A stretch of DNA of 64,000 bases from Pseudomonas moraviensis (GTDB lineage: Bacteria; Pseudomonadota; Gammaproteobacteria; Pseudomonadales; Pseudomonadaceae), in contig NZ_LT629788.1 in the NCBI RefSeq assembly GCF_900105805.1, forward strand, positions 5,936,501-6,000,500, in the 5' to 3' direction. A program made the position numbers and the translations under genes. A model generated the notes under the pieces. That model ran no database searches. It saw nothing but the letters and a program-made list of their open reading frames with translations, and was not told the origin of the DNA. This document shows, piece by piece, positions 35,117 to 44,034 of this stretch (positions are counted from its first letter, which is position 1; every line of letters begins with the position of its first letter).

Positions 35117-36102
35117 AGCCATCCACTCCGATCACACCGACACCGGCCCAGGAGCAGGCCGCGCTGGCCTGGCTGAGCCTGTTGCACGACCGCCCGAGCA
35201 CTGATGATCAACTGACCTTCAGCCAATGGCTGCGCGCCGATCCCGCCCACGCCGAGGCGTATGCGCAGGCGCAGGTGATCTGGGAACTCAGCGAAGCCCC
35301 GGCACGCACGCTGGCCGATGAAGAGGCGTTCGCGTTGCAAGGTTATCTGCAGGCGATGGATGCGCCACGGCGTTCGCCATTGTTGCGTTGGTCTGGGGCG
35401 CTGGCGGTGGCCGCGTGTCTGCTGCTGATGGTCAGCCTCGGCACCGGCTGGCAAGCGCAGCGCTGGTTCGACGATCTGCGCGCCGATCATGTCTCGGCGC
35501 CCGGTGAAATCCGCACGGTGACCTTGGCCGACCAATCGCAAGTGACGCTGGATGCTGATAGTGCGATTGCCGTGGATTTCAGCCACGGTCAGCGCCGCGT
35601 GCAGTTGATCCGTGGCGCCGGTTTCTTCAGCGTCACTCACACCGGCGAGCCGTTTGTGGTGGCGGCGGAGCAGGGCGAGGCGCGGGTACTCGGCACGCAG
35701 TTCGAAGTGCGCCGGCAACCTCACGGCGCGCAGGTCACGGTGTTGTCCGGGCGTGTCGCGGTGACGGCGGATGAGCATGGCGAACAGCAGATTCTCACTG
35801 CCGGCCAGCAAGTTGCCTATGCCAACGGCACGGCGGAAAAACTGCATGCCGTGGACAGTGACGCACAACTGGCCTGGCGTCAGGGTTGGCTGACTTACTA
35901 CAAAACCACGTTGGCTGATGTGGTCGAGGATCTGCGCCGCTATTACCCGGGGCGGATTGTGCTGATCAACGATGAGCTGGCAGCGCGCAAGGTCAGCGGC
36001 AGCTTTCCGAGCAAGGACCCGCAGGCGGTGCTCAATTCGCTGCAGGGAGTGTTGGGGTTTGAGCAGCATCGGGTGTTGGGGCACCTGATCATTTTGCGCT
36101 GA
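35113..36102 (+). CDS. FecR family sigma regulator (second set)
   Basis: A 329-residue anti-sigma regulator. It has an N-terminal DUF4880-like region (ALAWLSLLHDRPSTDDQLTF, QWLRADPAHAEAYAQAQ), one TM helix (ALAVAACLLLMVSLGTGW, about 97-114), a periplasmic FecR domain (IRTVTLADQSQVTLDADSAI) and a C-terminal STN-like DUF4974 end (VSGSFPSKDPQAVLNSLQG). It begins with GTG overlapping the sigma stop codon (GTGA). It should transmit occupancy of the downstream receptor to the sigma factor. Confidence 0.9.
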   Translation: MKPSTPITPTPAQEQAALAWLSLLHDRPSTDDQLTFSQWLRADPAHAEAYAQAQVIWELSEAPARTLADEEAFALQGYLQAMDAPRRSPLLRWSGALAVAACLLLMVSLGTGWQAQRWFDDLRADHVSAPGEIRTVTLADQSQVTLDADSAIAVDFSHGQRRVQLIRGAGFFSVTHTGEPFVVAAEQGEARVLGTQFEVRRQPHGAQVTVLSGRVAVTADEHGEQQILTAGQQVAYANGTAEKLHAVDSDAQLAWRQGWLTYYKTTLADVVEDLRRYYPGRIVLINDELAARKVSGSFPSKDPQAVLNSLQGVLGFEQHRVLGHLIILR

Positions 36103-36108
36103 GGCAGC

Positions 36109-36184
36109 AAAAGATCGCAGCCTTCGGCAGCTCCTACATTGGAATGCGTTCCCCTGTAGGAGCTGCCGAAGGCTACGATCTTTT
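36109..36184. repeat. Palindromic intergenic element, GATCGCAGCC type
   Basis: Near-perfect 30-base arms (36109-36138 and 36155-36184) between the fecR-like and receptor genes; the right arm has one mismatch (GGCTACG). It may separate sigma/anti-sigma transcription from that of the receptor. Confidence 0.85.
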
Positions 36185-36297
36185 GATCTTCAAAATTATT
36201 TTCGATTTATGGTGAGGTAACTCCGGGGCCCATCCGTGTAGTGACTGAAACTGCGAGCCATTCGCATCCGTTGCGGTTCTACACAGGTCATTGAGCA

Positions 36298-38727
36298 ATG
36301 AAGTCCAGGGCAAAATCCGGTTCGGTCAAACAGTGGTTAAGCGTGTCGGCGTTGAGTTTTTCCGCGTTGGCATTGCTGCCTATGAGCATGGCGCTGGCCG
36401 CTGAAGCGCTGAGCAATCAGGCGCAGCAGCAATTCATTTTCGCCCTCGCCGCCAAACCGCTGCCGCAAGCCCTGAGCGATTTCAGCCGCGTGACCGGGCA
36501 AAGCGTGGTCTACACCGACGAAGCGCCGTACGGCCTCAATGCTCCGGCAGTCAACGGGCAGATGAGCGCCGAGCAGGCCCTGCAACGCCTGCTCGGCAAC
36601 TCCGGCCTGAGCTTTCGCCGCACTGACAGTCACACCTTGGCACTGGAGCCGGCGCCGACCGAAGGCGCGCTCAATCTCGACGCTACAACGATCACCTCAA
36701 CGCGCGGTGAATCGCTGAGTTATCAGCCGCCGGAAACCAGTTCGGTGATGCGCTCATCGGCGTCGCTGCAAGAAATTCCGCAGACCGTCAATGTCATTCC
36801 GGCGCAGGTCATTCGTGATCAGGCGCCGCGCAATCTCGACGACGCGCTGGCCAACGTCAGTGGCATCACTCAGGGCAACACCTTGGGCAGTACGCAGGAT
36901 TCGGTGATGACCCGCGGTTTCGGCGACAACCGCAATGGCTCGATCATGCGCGATGGCATGCCGCTGGTGCAGGGCCGCGGCATGAACGCCAGCGTGGACC
37001 GCGTCGAAGTGCTCAAGGGCCCGGCCTCGTTGCTCTACGGGATTCAGGATCCTGGCGGTGTGGTCAATCTGGTCAGCAAGAAGCCGGAACTGACCCAGTA
37101 CAACGCTTTGACCCTGCGGGGTTCGACCTACGGTGACGGCAAGAACGGCAGCGGCGGCGCCTTCGACAGCACCGGTGCGCTGGGCGACTCCGGTTTCGCC
37201 TATCGCATGATCGTCGATCATGAAGACGAAGATTACTGGCGCAACTTCGGCACTCACCGCGAGACCCTGATCGCGCCGTCGCTGGCCTGGTACGGCGAAC
37301 GCACCAAGCTGCTGTTTGCCTACGAGCACCGCGAATTTCTCACTCCGTTCGACCGTGGCACCTTGATCGATCCGCGCACCAATCATCCGCTGGATATCTC
37401 GCGCAAGGAGCGTCTCGATGAGCCGTTCAACGACATGGAAGGGCGCTCGGATCTGTACCATTTCGAAGCCGACCACGAACTCAACGACGACTGGAAAGCC
37501 CACTTCGGCTACAGCTGGAACCGCGAAACCTATGACGCCAGCCAGGTCCGCGTTACCGCCATTAATACCCGCAACGGCACACTGACACGCAGCATGGACG
37601 GCACCCGGAATGCGATCAGCACCGACCGTTTCACCACCGCCAGCCTCGAAGGCAAAGTCAATGTACTGGGCATGCAACATGACCTGGTATTCGGCGTCGA
37701 TGACGAGTACCGCAAGATCTACCGCGAAGACTTGATTCGGCAAAAAAGCCTGAGCACTTTCAGCTACCTCAATCCGGTGTATGGCCGAGAAGTGATGGGC
37801 ACTACGGTGAGTGCGCCCGACAGCGCACAGACCGATGAGCTGCGCAGCGATTCGGTGTTCCTGCAGGATTCGATTCACCTCAACGAGCAGTGGATTCTGG
37901 TCGCGGGAGGACGCTTTCAAGAGTACGACCAGTACGCCGGCAAAGGCGTGCCGTTCAAGGCCAATACCGACAGCAACGGGCAGAAGTGGGTGCCGCGCGC
38001 CGGTCTGGTCTATCGCTACACCGACGCTTTGTCGTTCTACGGCAGCTACACCGAATCGTTCAAACCCAACTCGACCATCGCCCCGCTGAGCGGCAGCAGC
38101 ACGGTACTCGACGGCAGTATCGCGCCGGAGGAAGCCAAGTCCTGGGAGTTGGGGGCGCGACTGGATATGCCGGGCAGCATCACCGGCAATATCGCGTTGT
38201 TCGACATCAAGAAGCGCAACGTGCTGGTGGCCAACTCCGAAGGTCCGACGACGATTTACAGTGCGGCAGGCGAAGTGCGTTCACGCGGGCTGGAAGTCGA
38301 TGTCAGCGGGCAACTCAGCGAGCGCTGGAACCTGATCGGCAGCTATGCCTACACCGATGCCGAAGTCACCGAGGACCCGGACTACAAAGGCAAGCGCCTG
38401 CAGAACGTCGCGAAGAATTCCGGGTCGCTGTCGGCGGTGTACGACTTCGGCAATGTGTTTGGCGGCGATCAATTGCGTGTCGGTGCCGGCGCACGTTATG
38501 TCGGCGAGCGGGCCGGCAACGCGGTGAATGATTTCGATCTGCCGAGCTACACCGTGGCTGATGCATTTGCCACTTACGACACCAGAGTCGAAGGGCAGAA
38601 AGTCAAGTTTCAGTTGAACGTGAAGAACCTGTTTGATCGCACTTACTACACGTCATCAGCGAGCCGGTTCTTCGTCTCGATGGGGGACTCACGGCAGGTT
38701 TCGCTTTCCAGCACTCTGGAGTTCTGA
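36298..38727 (+). CDS. TonB-dependent siderophore receptor with STN domain (FiuA/FoxA-like)
   Basis: An 809-residue receptor. It has a signal peptide to about residue 35, an STN domain (about 45-115: LAAKPLPQALSDFSRVTGQS, GQMSAEQALQRLLGNSGLSF), a plug with SLQEIPQTVNVIPAQVIRDQ and VEVLKGPASLLYGIQDPGG, and a barrel ending in SLSSTLEF. The PQTVNVIP/GPASLLYG pattern is typical of hydroxamate (ferrichrome/ferrioxamine) and pyoverdine-type receptors. With the preceding sigma/FecR pair it forms a cell-surface signalling system. The cognate siderophore is not identifiable from sequence. Confidence 0.9.
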   Translation: MKSRAKSGSVKQWLSVSALSFSALALLPMSMALAAEALSNQAQQQFIFALAAKPLPQALSDFSRVTGQSVVYTDEAPYGLNAPAVNGQMSAEQALQRLLGNSGLSFRRTDSHTLALEPAPTEGALNLDATTITSTRGESLSYQPPETSSVMRSSASLQEIPQTVNVIPAQVIRDQAPRNLDDALANVSGITQGNTLGSTQDSVMTRGFGDNRNGSIMRDGMPLVQGRGMNASVDRVEVLKGPASLLYGIQDPGGVVNLVSKKPELTQYNALTLRGSTYGDGKNGSGGAFDSTGALGDSGFAYRMIVDHEDEDYWRNFGTHRETLIAPSLAWYGERTKLLFAYEHREFLTPFDRGTLIDPRTNHPLDISRKERLDEPFNDMEGRSDLYHFEADHELNDDWKAHFGYSWNRETYDASQVRVTAINTRNGTLTRSMDGTRNAISTDRFTTASLEGKVNVLGMQHDLVFGVDDEYRKIYREDLIRQKSLSTFSYLNPVYGREVMGTTVSAPDSAQTDELRSDSVFLQDSIHLNEQWILVAGGRFQEYDQYAGKGVPFKANTDSNGQKWVPRAGLVYRYTDALSFYGSYTESFKPNSTIAPLSGSSTVLDGSIAPEEAKSWELGARLDMPGSITGNIALFDIKKRNVLVANSEGPTTIYSAAGEVRSRGLEVDVSGQLSERWNLIGSYAYTDAEVTEDPDYKGKRLQNVAKNSGSLSAVYDFGNVFGGDQLRVGAGARYVGERAGNAVNDFDLPSYTVADAFATYDTRVEGQKVKFQLNVKNLFDRTYYTSSASRFFVSMGDSRQVSLSSTLEF

Positions 38728-38741
38728 GTCAAAGTCAAAAG

Positions 38742-38918
38742 CCCCTCACCCTAGCCCTCTCCCGGAGGGAGAGGGGACTGACCGTGGATATTCCAGAGGT
38801 ACACCGCCTTGAACGTGATGCTTTGAATCCATAATCGATTCGGTGTTTCAGGTCGACGTATAGCGCCAGACACCTCGGTCGGCCCCCACTCCCCCTGGGA
38901 GAGGGCTGGGGTGAGGGG
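38742..38918. repeat. CCCTCACCC/GGGTGAGGG repeat element, inverted internal segment
   Basis: A 177-bp copy between the receptor and the convergent AraC gene. The termini match the copies at 27353 and 28064, but the internal segment (CATAATCGATTCGG...TTCAGGTCGACGTA) is in the opposite orientation. Confidence 0.82.
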
Positions 38919-38925
38919 AATGGGC

Positions 38926-39801
38926 TCACCGCAAAAACGCCTGCCGATACTCCCCCGGCGTCCCACCCAGAACCTGACGAAAGCGATTGGTGAAATGACT
39001 GGCACTGGCAAACCCGCACGCCAGCGCAATCTCGCCCAAGGGCAACGTCGTCCCGCGCAACAATTCCCGTGCCCGGCTCAAGCGCCGCGCCAGCACATAT
39101 TGATGCGGTGGAAGTCCGAAGCTCACGCGAAACATCCGGGCGAAGTGGTATTCCGATAACGCGCAGAGTCCGGCCAATTGGCCGAGGCTGATTGCTTCGC
39201 TCAACTGATTGTCGATGAACTCCACCAACTGCCGGCGCTGATGCGGCGCCAGCCCGCCCTTCAAGCGCAAGCCCTGGCGCGCGCCGACCTGACTGAGCAA
39301 GGTGTGGCTGATCAATTCATGGGCGAGGCTACTGCTCAGCAGACGTTCGGCAGGCTCCTCCCAATTCAGCGTCAGCAGCTGCCGGAAGCGCTGCGCCTGC
39401 TGCGGATCTTCGAGAAAGGTCTGTTCGCGCAACTGCATCTCACGAGGTTCGCGATCGAGCAACGTCACGCAACCGAGGGCGAATTGTTCGGCGCTGAAAT
39501 ACAGGTGCGCCAAGCGGATATCACCGTTGATCACCCAGCCTGACTCGTGATCGGCCGGCAGGATGCACAGCTTGTCCGGCCCGCCCTTGCGGCCCGGCTG
39601 GCCGCGCCGGAATGTGCCGGTGCCGCCGGCGATGTAGCAGGACAGCGTGTGATGACTCGGCGCTTCGTATTCCTGGGCGTCGTGGTGGTTGGTCCACAAG
39701 GCCGCTGACAAGCCGTCACCGAGCTCGGCGCTGTGCACGAGGCGTGCGTTCGGCGAGCGGTTGAGGGCTTGAAAGACTTGCAGGGTATCGATGGCGGCCA
39801 T
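38926..39801 (-). CDS. AraC family transcriptional regulator
   Basis: A 291-residue regulator with an N-terminal cupin-like effector domain and a C-terminal double HTH (about 195-290; LGQLAGLCALSEYHFARMFR, IALACGFASASHFTNRFRQV, LGGTPGEYRQ). It faces away from the DMT transporter gene at 39943, which is therefore a possible target. The inducer is unknown. Confidence 0.9.
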   Translation of the reverse strand: MAAIDTLQVFQALNRSPNARLVHSAELGDGLSAALWTNHHDAQEYEAPSHHTLSCYIAGGTGTFRRGQPGRKGGPDKLCILPADHESGWVINGDIRLAHLYFSAEQFALGCVTLLDREPREMQLREQTFLEDPQQAQRFRQLLTLNWEEPAERLLSSSLAHELISHTLLSQVGARQGLRLKGGLAPHQRRQLVEFIDNQLSEAISLGQLAGLCALSEYHFARMFRVSFGLPPHQYVLARRLSRARELLRGTTLPLGEIALACGFASASHFTNRFRQVLGGTPGEYRQAFLR

Positions 39802-39942
39802 GTTCGGTTCTCTTCAACGCCTTCGCATCCTACTCCGTAGACGTGGCGCTGCCAGCCTGCTGGCGGACAAAAGCGCAAGATTCTGCAAGCGTGCATGGGC
39901 GGGCGAGGCAGACACTCAAGGCCTGTTTGAGGAGCGTCTGCC

Positions 39943-40845
39943 ATGAACCTGTCGTTGTACCTGCTGACCGTGCTGATCTGGGGAACCACTTGGATTGCCT
40001 TGAAATGGCAATTGGGCGTGGTCGAAATTCCGGTGTCGATTGTCTATCGCTTCGGCCTGGCTGCGCTGGTCCTGTTTGCGCTGTTGCTGCTCAGTCGTCG
40101 CCTGCAGCCGATGGATCGTCGCGGGCATCTGATCTGCGTGGCTCAGGGTTTGTGTCTGTTCTGCATCAATTTCATGTGTTTCCTGACCGCCAGTCAGTGG
40201 ATTCCCAGCGGACTGGTGGCGGTGGTGTTTTCCACCGCGACGCTGTGGAACGCACTGAATGCGCGGGTGTTCTTCGGGCAGCGCATTGCGCGCAATGTAT
40301 TGATGGGCGGCGCGCTCGGGCTGTTCGGTCTGGGACTGTTGTTCTGGCCGGAGGTGGCCGGGCATCAGGCCACTCCGCAAACCCTGCTCGGCCTCGGGTT
40401 GGCGTTGTGCGGAACCTTGTGTTTTTCGGCCGGCAACATGCTCTCGAGTTTGCAACAGAAAGCCGGCCTCAGACCGCTAACCACCAACGCCTGGGGCATG
40501 GCCTATGGCGCGGCGATGTTGTCGGTGTGGTGTCTGCTCAAAGGCATCCCGTTCGAGATGGACTGGTCACCACGTTATGTCGGCGCGTTGCTGTATCTGG
40601 TGATTCCCGGCTCGGTGATCGGCTTCACCGCGTACCTGACGCTGGTCGGGCGCATGGGCCCGGAGCGTGCGGCTTACTGCACAGTGCTGTTTCCGGTGGT
40701 GGCGCTGAACGTGTCGGCGTTTGCCGAAGGCTACCAATGGACCGCGCCGGCGCTGGTCGGGCTGGTGTTGGTGATGCTGGGCAACGTGTTGGTGTTTCGT
40801 AAACCGAAAACGCTGTTGTCAGCAGGGCAGGGGAAGTTGGCCTGA
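39943..40845 (+). CDS. DMT superfamily (EamA) transporter
   Basis: A 300-residue protein with about ten hydrophobic helices in two EamA repeats. The N-terminus is MNLSLYLLTVLIWGTTWIAL and contains the WGxxW motif of the RhaT/YdcZ-type DMT group; the second half begins near GLGLALCGTLCFSAGNMLSS. Probably a metabolite or drug exporter in the inner membrane. It is divergent from the AraC-type regulator, with 141 bases between. Confidence 0.88.
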   Translation: MNLSLYLLTVLIWGTTWIALKWQLGVVEIPVSIVYRFGLAALVLFALLLLSRRLQPMDRRGHLICVAQGLCLFCINFMCFLTASQWIPSGLVAVVFSTATLWNALNARVFFGQRIARNVLMGGALGLFGLGLLFWPEVAGHQATPQTLLGLGLALCGTLCFSAGNMLSSLQQKAGLRPLTTNAWGMAYGAAMLSVWCLLKGIPFEMDWSPRYVGALLYLVIPGSVIGFTAYLTLVGRMGPERAAYCTVLFPVVALNVSAFAEGYQWTAPALVGLVLVMLGNVLVFRKPKTLLSAGQGKLA

Positions 40846-40863
40846 TAGAACGAGCGCTGCTGT

Positions 40864-41373
40864 TCAGCGCTCAACTTTCAATGTGATGTAAATCATCACC
40901 GGGAAGATGAAGTCGACAATATGTCTTGCCCAGTCTTTGGCGTTCCATGATTGCGAAGTGTCCATGTCGAACCATTCGACGCCGACCGTTTGCAGGCACA
41001 CGTAGTAAATGAAGATGGCAACCAATATGCCCATGATCGAAAACTTCTTGGCTTCATGAAATTCCGCGGCCGATGCATCGACGTAGCGATATAACTGGTA
41101 AGTGCCGATCAGGCACAGCACCGTGTAAGTTACTTCCATGGTGATGATGAACCAGTAGATCCGGTGATGGATCATGGGTGAGTCAATCGCCCGGTACATG
41201 ATGTTTTCACTGGCATTGGTGGTGTCCATGCTCAGGATGTGCGCGACGTAAGTGTAGTTGGATTCATAGTCGGTGAAGTTGTGGATCATCACCAGCAGGC
41301 CAAAGAAACTTATATAAGCCATCAAGACGACTTTGCTGTAACGAATGAGTTTGTCGGTGGTCAGGGTGTTCAC
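40864..41373 (-). CDS. DUF2165 family membrane protein
   Basis: A 169-residue protein with four predicted TM helices (VVLMAYISFFGLLVMIHNFT, IYWFIITMEVTYTVLCLIGT, FSIMGILVAIFIYYVCLQTV, HIVDFIFPVMIYITL). The conserved FTDYESNYTYVAHILSMDTT region identifies DUF2165. GTG 41373 is preferred because GGAG lies 10 bases upstream; an in-frame TTG at 41394 is less likely. Function is unknown. The gene is AT-richer than its neighbours. Confidence 0.82.
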   Translation of the reverse strand: MNTLTTDKLIRYSKVVLMAYISFFGLLVMIHNFTDYESNYTYVAHILSMDTTNASENIMYRAIDSPMIHHRIYWFIITMEVTYTVLCLIGTYQLYRYVDASAAEFHEAKKFSIMGILVAIFIYYVCLQTVGVEWFDMDTSQSWNAKDWARHIVDFIFPVMIYITLKVER

Positions 41374-41490
41374 GGGATTGGCTCTCCATGGCAATTAATC
41401 AATAAGTTGATAATTCCCGAGAGCTTATAGTGCAGTTAGTTGGTATGGCTTTATTGTTCGGTTGCAAGTTATGTAGGGAGAATGAATCAA

Positions 41491-41524
41491 GGGCCAGCGC
41501 AACAGTACGCTGGCCCCTTTTTTC
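41491..41524 (+). terminator. Rho-independent terminator between DUF2165 and ghrB genes
   Basis: A 9-bp stem (GGGCCAGCG, 41491-41499, with CGCTGGCCC) and seven T residues on the plus strand. On the minus strand it follows the reductase gene immediately and could end that transcript too, though the U-run is weaker in that direction. No plus-strand gene that needs it is visible. Confidence 0.7.
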
Positions 41525-42497
41525 AGCCGCGCCAGACTTGGGGGTTGACCAGATCCTGCGGCCGTTCGCCGAGCAGCGCGCTGCGCAAGTTGGCCAATGC
41601 GCGATTGGCCATCGCTTCACGGGTCTCGGTGGTGGCCGAGCCGATGTGCGGCAGGGTGACGGCGTTTTTCAGCTGGAACAGCGGCGATTCGGCCAGCGGT
41701 TCTTTCTCGTAGACGTCCAGCCCGGCACCGCGGATGCGGTTGTTTTGCAGGGCTTCGATCAGCGCCGGTTCGTTAACCACCGGGCCGCGAGAGATGTTGA
41801 CCAGGATTGCACTCGGCTTCATCAGCGCCAGCTCGCGATGGCTGATCAGGTGGCGGGTCTTGTCGCTGAGCGGTACTACCAGGCAGACGAAGTCGGCTTC
41901 GGCGAGCAGTTGATCGAGGCTGCGGAACTGCGCGCCGAGTTCCTGTTCCAGTTCGCTCTTGCGGCTGTTGCCGCTGTAGATGATCGGCATGTTGAAGCCG
42001 AAGCGGCCACGGCGGGCGACGGCGGCGCCGATGTTGCCCATGCCGACAATGCCGAGGGTCTTGCCGTGCACATCACTGCCGAACAGCGGCGCGCCGACAC
42101 TGGCTTGCCATTGGCCGGCCTTGGTCCAGGCGTCGAGTTCGGCAACGCGGCGGGCGCTGCTCATGATCAGCGCAAAGGCGAGGTCGGCGGTGCTTTCGGT
42201 GAGCACGTCGGGGGTGTTGGTGAGCATGATCCCGCGTTCGTTGAAGTAGTCGAGGTCGTAGTTGTCGTAGCCGACGGAGACGCTGGAGACCACTTCGAGT
42301 TTGGTCGCGGATTCCAGTTGCGCGCGGCCGAGTTTGCGACCGACGCCAATGAGGCCGTGGGCGTGGGGCAGGGCTTCGTTGAACTGGGCGTTGATGTCAC
42401 CGGTCTTGGGGTTGGGGACGATGACGTCGAATTCGTCTTGCAGGCGTTCGATCATGGGCGGGGTGATGCGGCTGAAGGCCAGGACTGTTTTTTTCAT
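41523..42497 (-). CDS. ghrB: 2-hydroxyacid dehydrogenase, GhrB-like (glyoxylate/2-ketogluconate reductase)
   Basis: A 324-residue D-isomer specific 2-hydroxyacid dehydrogenase. The NAD(P) motif is GMGNIGAAVARRG at about 150-162; catalytic Arg is in LVNISRGPVVNEPAL, Glu in GLDVYEKEP and His in TLPHIGSATTET. Length and motifs fit the GhrB/TkrA group, which reduces glyoxylate, hydroxypyruvate and 2-ketogluconate. Specificity cannot be settled here. It stands alone. Confidence 0.88.
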   Translation of the reverse strand: MKKTVLAFSRITPPMIERLQDEFDVIVPNPKTGDINAQFNEALPHAHGLIGVGRKLGRAQLESATKLEVVSSVSVGYDNYDLDYFNERGIMLTNTPDVLTESTADLAFALIMSSARRVAELDAWTKAGQWQASVGAPLFGSDVHGKTLGIVGMGNIGAAVARRGRFGFNMPIIYSGNSRKSELEQELGAQFRSLDQLLAEADFVCLVVPLSDKTRHLISHRELALMKPSAILVNISRGPVVNEPALIEALQNNRIRGAGLDVYEKEPLAESPLFQLKNAVTLPHIGSATTETREAMANRALANLRSALLGERPQDLVNPQVWRG

Positions 42498-42955
42498 TGG
42501 GCTTGGGCTCGTCGGGGCTTGATTGCAAGCACGCTAACATTTTCTCGCTCGGGTTGTCTTGGCGGCCTCTGGGCCGACCATGCCTTGGGTGGTTTGGGTG
42601 TATATCCGTTTCTGCGGGTGTTGCTGATTACGGTTCCGCCCTTACGGCGGGTCACCTTTTTCAAACGCCAAAAAGGTAACCCAAAAGGCTTGCTCCTGCG
42701 TTCGGCCCTCGCAGGCTCGGGTTCCTTCGCTGCGGGATCGATCCGGGCGCAGCGGCTCCGGTTTGCTTCGCTGCACCTACACTCGCTGTGTTTGGCTGCG
42801 CCAAACGGTCGCTTCGCTCCCACCCCCGGATCAATCCCTCCACTCAGCCTTCCGAAGTCGCCCGTGGATCAAGATCAAAAGCACTCGAGCTAACGCTCAT
42901 TGTTGAGTGGGGCGGCTTCGCCGCGGGCAGCTGCGCTGCTTTGCTTTTGCTTTTG
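42498..42955. repeat. gene-free dispersed-repeat-like region
   Basis: About 450 bases without a credible gene, although frames on both strands stay open. It contains several short inverted repeats (for example CCGCCCTTACGGCGG; ACCTTTTTC...AAAAAGGT at about 42651-42679; TTTGGCTGCGCCAAA) and resembles a repeat block I recall as common in P. fluorescens-group intergenic regions. Comparison with the rest of the genome is needed to confirm that it is dispersed. Confidence 0.55.
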
Positions 42956-42962
42956 TAGGAGT

Positions 42963-43361
42963 GAGCCTGCTCGCGATGGCGGCCCGCTAGTCAACAAATT
43001 ACTATCGAGTTCACGCGATCCAGCGGTAGGAGCTGCCGAAGGCTGCGATCTTTTGATCTTGCTTTTGCTTTCCTGTGGGGGCTGGCTAGCCAGCGATGGC
43101 GGCCTGACAGCCGACCTGTTTCTCGCTGATGTACTCGATTCAAACTGTGGGAGCGAGCCTGCTCGCGATGGCGGCCCGCTAGTCAACAAATTACTATCGA
43201 GTTCACGCGATCCAGCGGTAGGAGCTGCCGAAGGCTGCGATCTTTTGATCTTGCTTTTGCTTTCCTGTGGGGGCTGGCTAGCCAGCGATGGCGGCCGGAC
43301 AGCCGACCTGTTTCTCGCTGATGTACTCGATTCAAACTGTGGGAGCGAGCCTGCTCGCGAA
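42963..43361. repeat. 192-bp tandem duplication built of REP-type elements
   Basis: Two almost identical 192-bp units (42963-43154 and 43155-43346) plus the start of a third. Each unit holds a GAGCCTGCTCGCGATGGCGG arm, the unique segment TAGTCAACAAATTACTATCG, one GTAGGAGCTGCCGAAGGCTG arm, and GGGGGCTGGCTAGCCAGCG. The only differences I see are in the first bases and CCTGACAG versus CCGGACAG. Because 192 is divisible by three, spurious frames run through it on both strands. Confidence 0.9.
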
Positions 43362-43430
43362 AGCGGTTTATCTGACACCTAGAATGTTGAATGTGCCGAA
43401 GCCCTCGCGGTCGGGCTCGCTCCCAGAAGG

Positions 43431-43805
43431 TCAGCTGCGTGACGGGGGCTGGTGGATTTCGTAATTATCCAGCACCCGATTCACCGCCAGTTCCGCCAGC
43501 ATGATTACTTGTTGGATAGCCAATATCGTGTGCCGTTGTGGGCTGTCGACGTGGGCGGCGATGTCGCTGCTCATGATGCTGGCCGAGGCGAGGGATTCAC
43601 AGGCGTGGGCCAGCAGGCTTTCGTTGTCCTGGTCCGGGGCGACCTGGAACATGGTGCTGGGTTTGTGGTTTTGCTGCGTGCTGGCGGACGGTTTGAGGTA
43701 GTGATCCAGCGCACGCTCGGCGGCGCCGTGGAGTTTTTTCGAGTCGGGGGATTGGTAGGGGGAGGTGCTTTCGGATTCGGGGGGATTGGGTGTGGGTTTG
43801 AACAT
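43431..43805 (-). CDS. DUF6124 family small protein
   Basis: A 124-residue soluble protein, Pro/Ser-rich at the N-terminus (MFKPTPNPPESESTSPYQSP) followed by KKLHGAAERALDHYLKP and a helical C-terminal part (NESLLAHACESLASASIMSS, AIQQVIMLAELAVNRVLDNY). This matches a family (DUF6124, assigned from memory) that is abundant and multicopy in Pseudomonas and has no known function. AAAAGGATC is spaced 8 bases from the ATG. The upstream region contains a well-structured element that is probably its 5' leader. Confidence 0.78.
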   Translation of the reverse strand: MFKPTPNPPESESTSPYQSPDSKKLHGAAERALDHYLKPSASTQQNHKPSTMFQVAPDQDNESLLAHACESLASASIMSSDIAAHVDSPQRHTILAIQQVIMLAELAVNRVLDNYEIHQPPSRS

Positions 43806-43863
43806 GGCAAAGATCCTTTTGGATTAATGGAGCTGCCATTTTTCGTTTTCCAGGCGAAAGGGG

Positions 43864-43942
43864 TGGCAGCTGTACGCGGACTGGAAAAACCGGCAAAGGA
43901 TCAAACCCGGCAGACCCGAAGGTCTCCCACGTACAGCCGCCA
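43864..43942 (-). promoter_or_regulatory. structured 5' leader of the DUF6124 gene (candidate cis RNA)
   Basis: GGC-A-GCTGTACG (43865-43876) pairs with CGTACAGC-C-GCC (43930-43941), giving an 11-bp stem with one mismatch. It encloses two smaller elements: AGACC/GGTCT (43912-43925), whose loop reads UUCG on the minus strand, and CCGG...CCGG (43890-43910). It lies 59 bases before the DUF6124 start codon, on the transcribed minus strand. A further hairpin GCGCT/AGCGC (43956-43970) lies upstream. Confidence 0.6.
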
Positions 43943-44014
43943 TAACTGATTACCGGCGCTGAAAGAGCGCGGCATTATGTCATGCGCTGTGATCCTGCGG
44001 GTTTTCCAGACCCG

Positions 44015-44034
44015 GTCGCTGATTCGTCAGCGAC
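44015..44034. other. perfect 8-bp hairpin with TTCG loop
   Basis: GTCGCTGA-TTCG-TCAGCGAC lies about 210 bases upstream of the DUF6124 gene. The UUCG loop forms on the plus-strand RNA. No T-run follows, so it is not a typical terminator. Confidence 0.6.

Noticed and set aside
42494..42893. Short frames in the region after ghrB
   Set aside because: They consist of repeat-derived sequence with inverted repeats and match no protein pattern.
42963..43361. Possible CRISPR array at the tandem repeat
   Set aside because: The units are 192 bp and identical throughout, with no short repeat/unique spacer alternation and no cas genes nearby.
42900..43382. Frames on both strands through the 192-bp tandem repeat, giving repeated peptides
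   Set aside because: They exist only because the repeat length is a multiple of three and its palindromes lack stop codons; no ribosome-binding sites or known domains.
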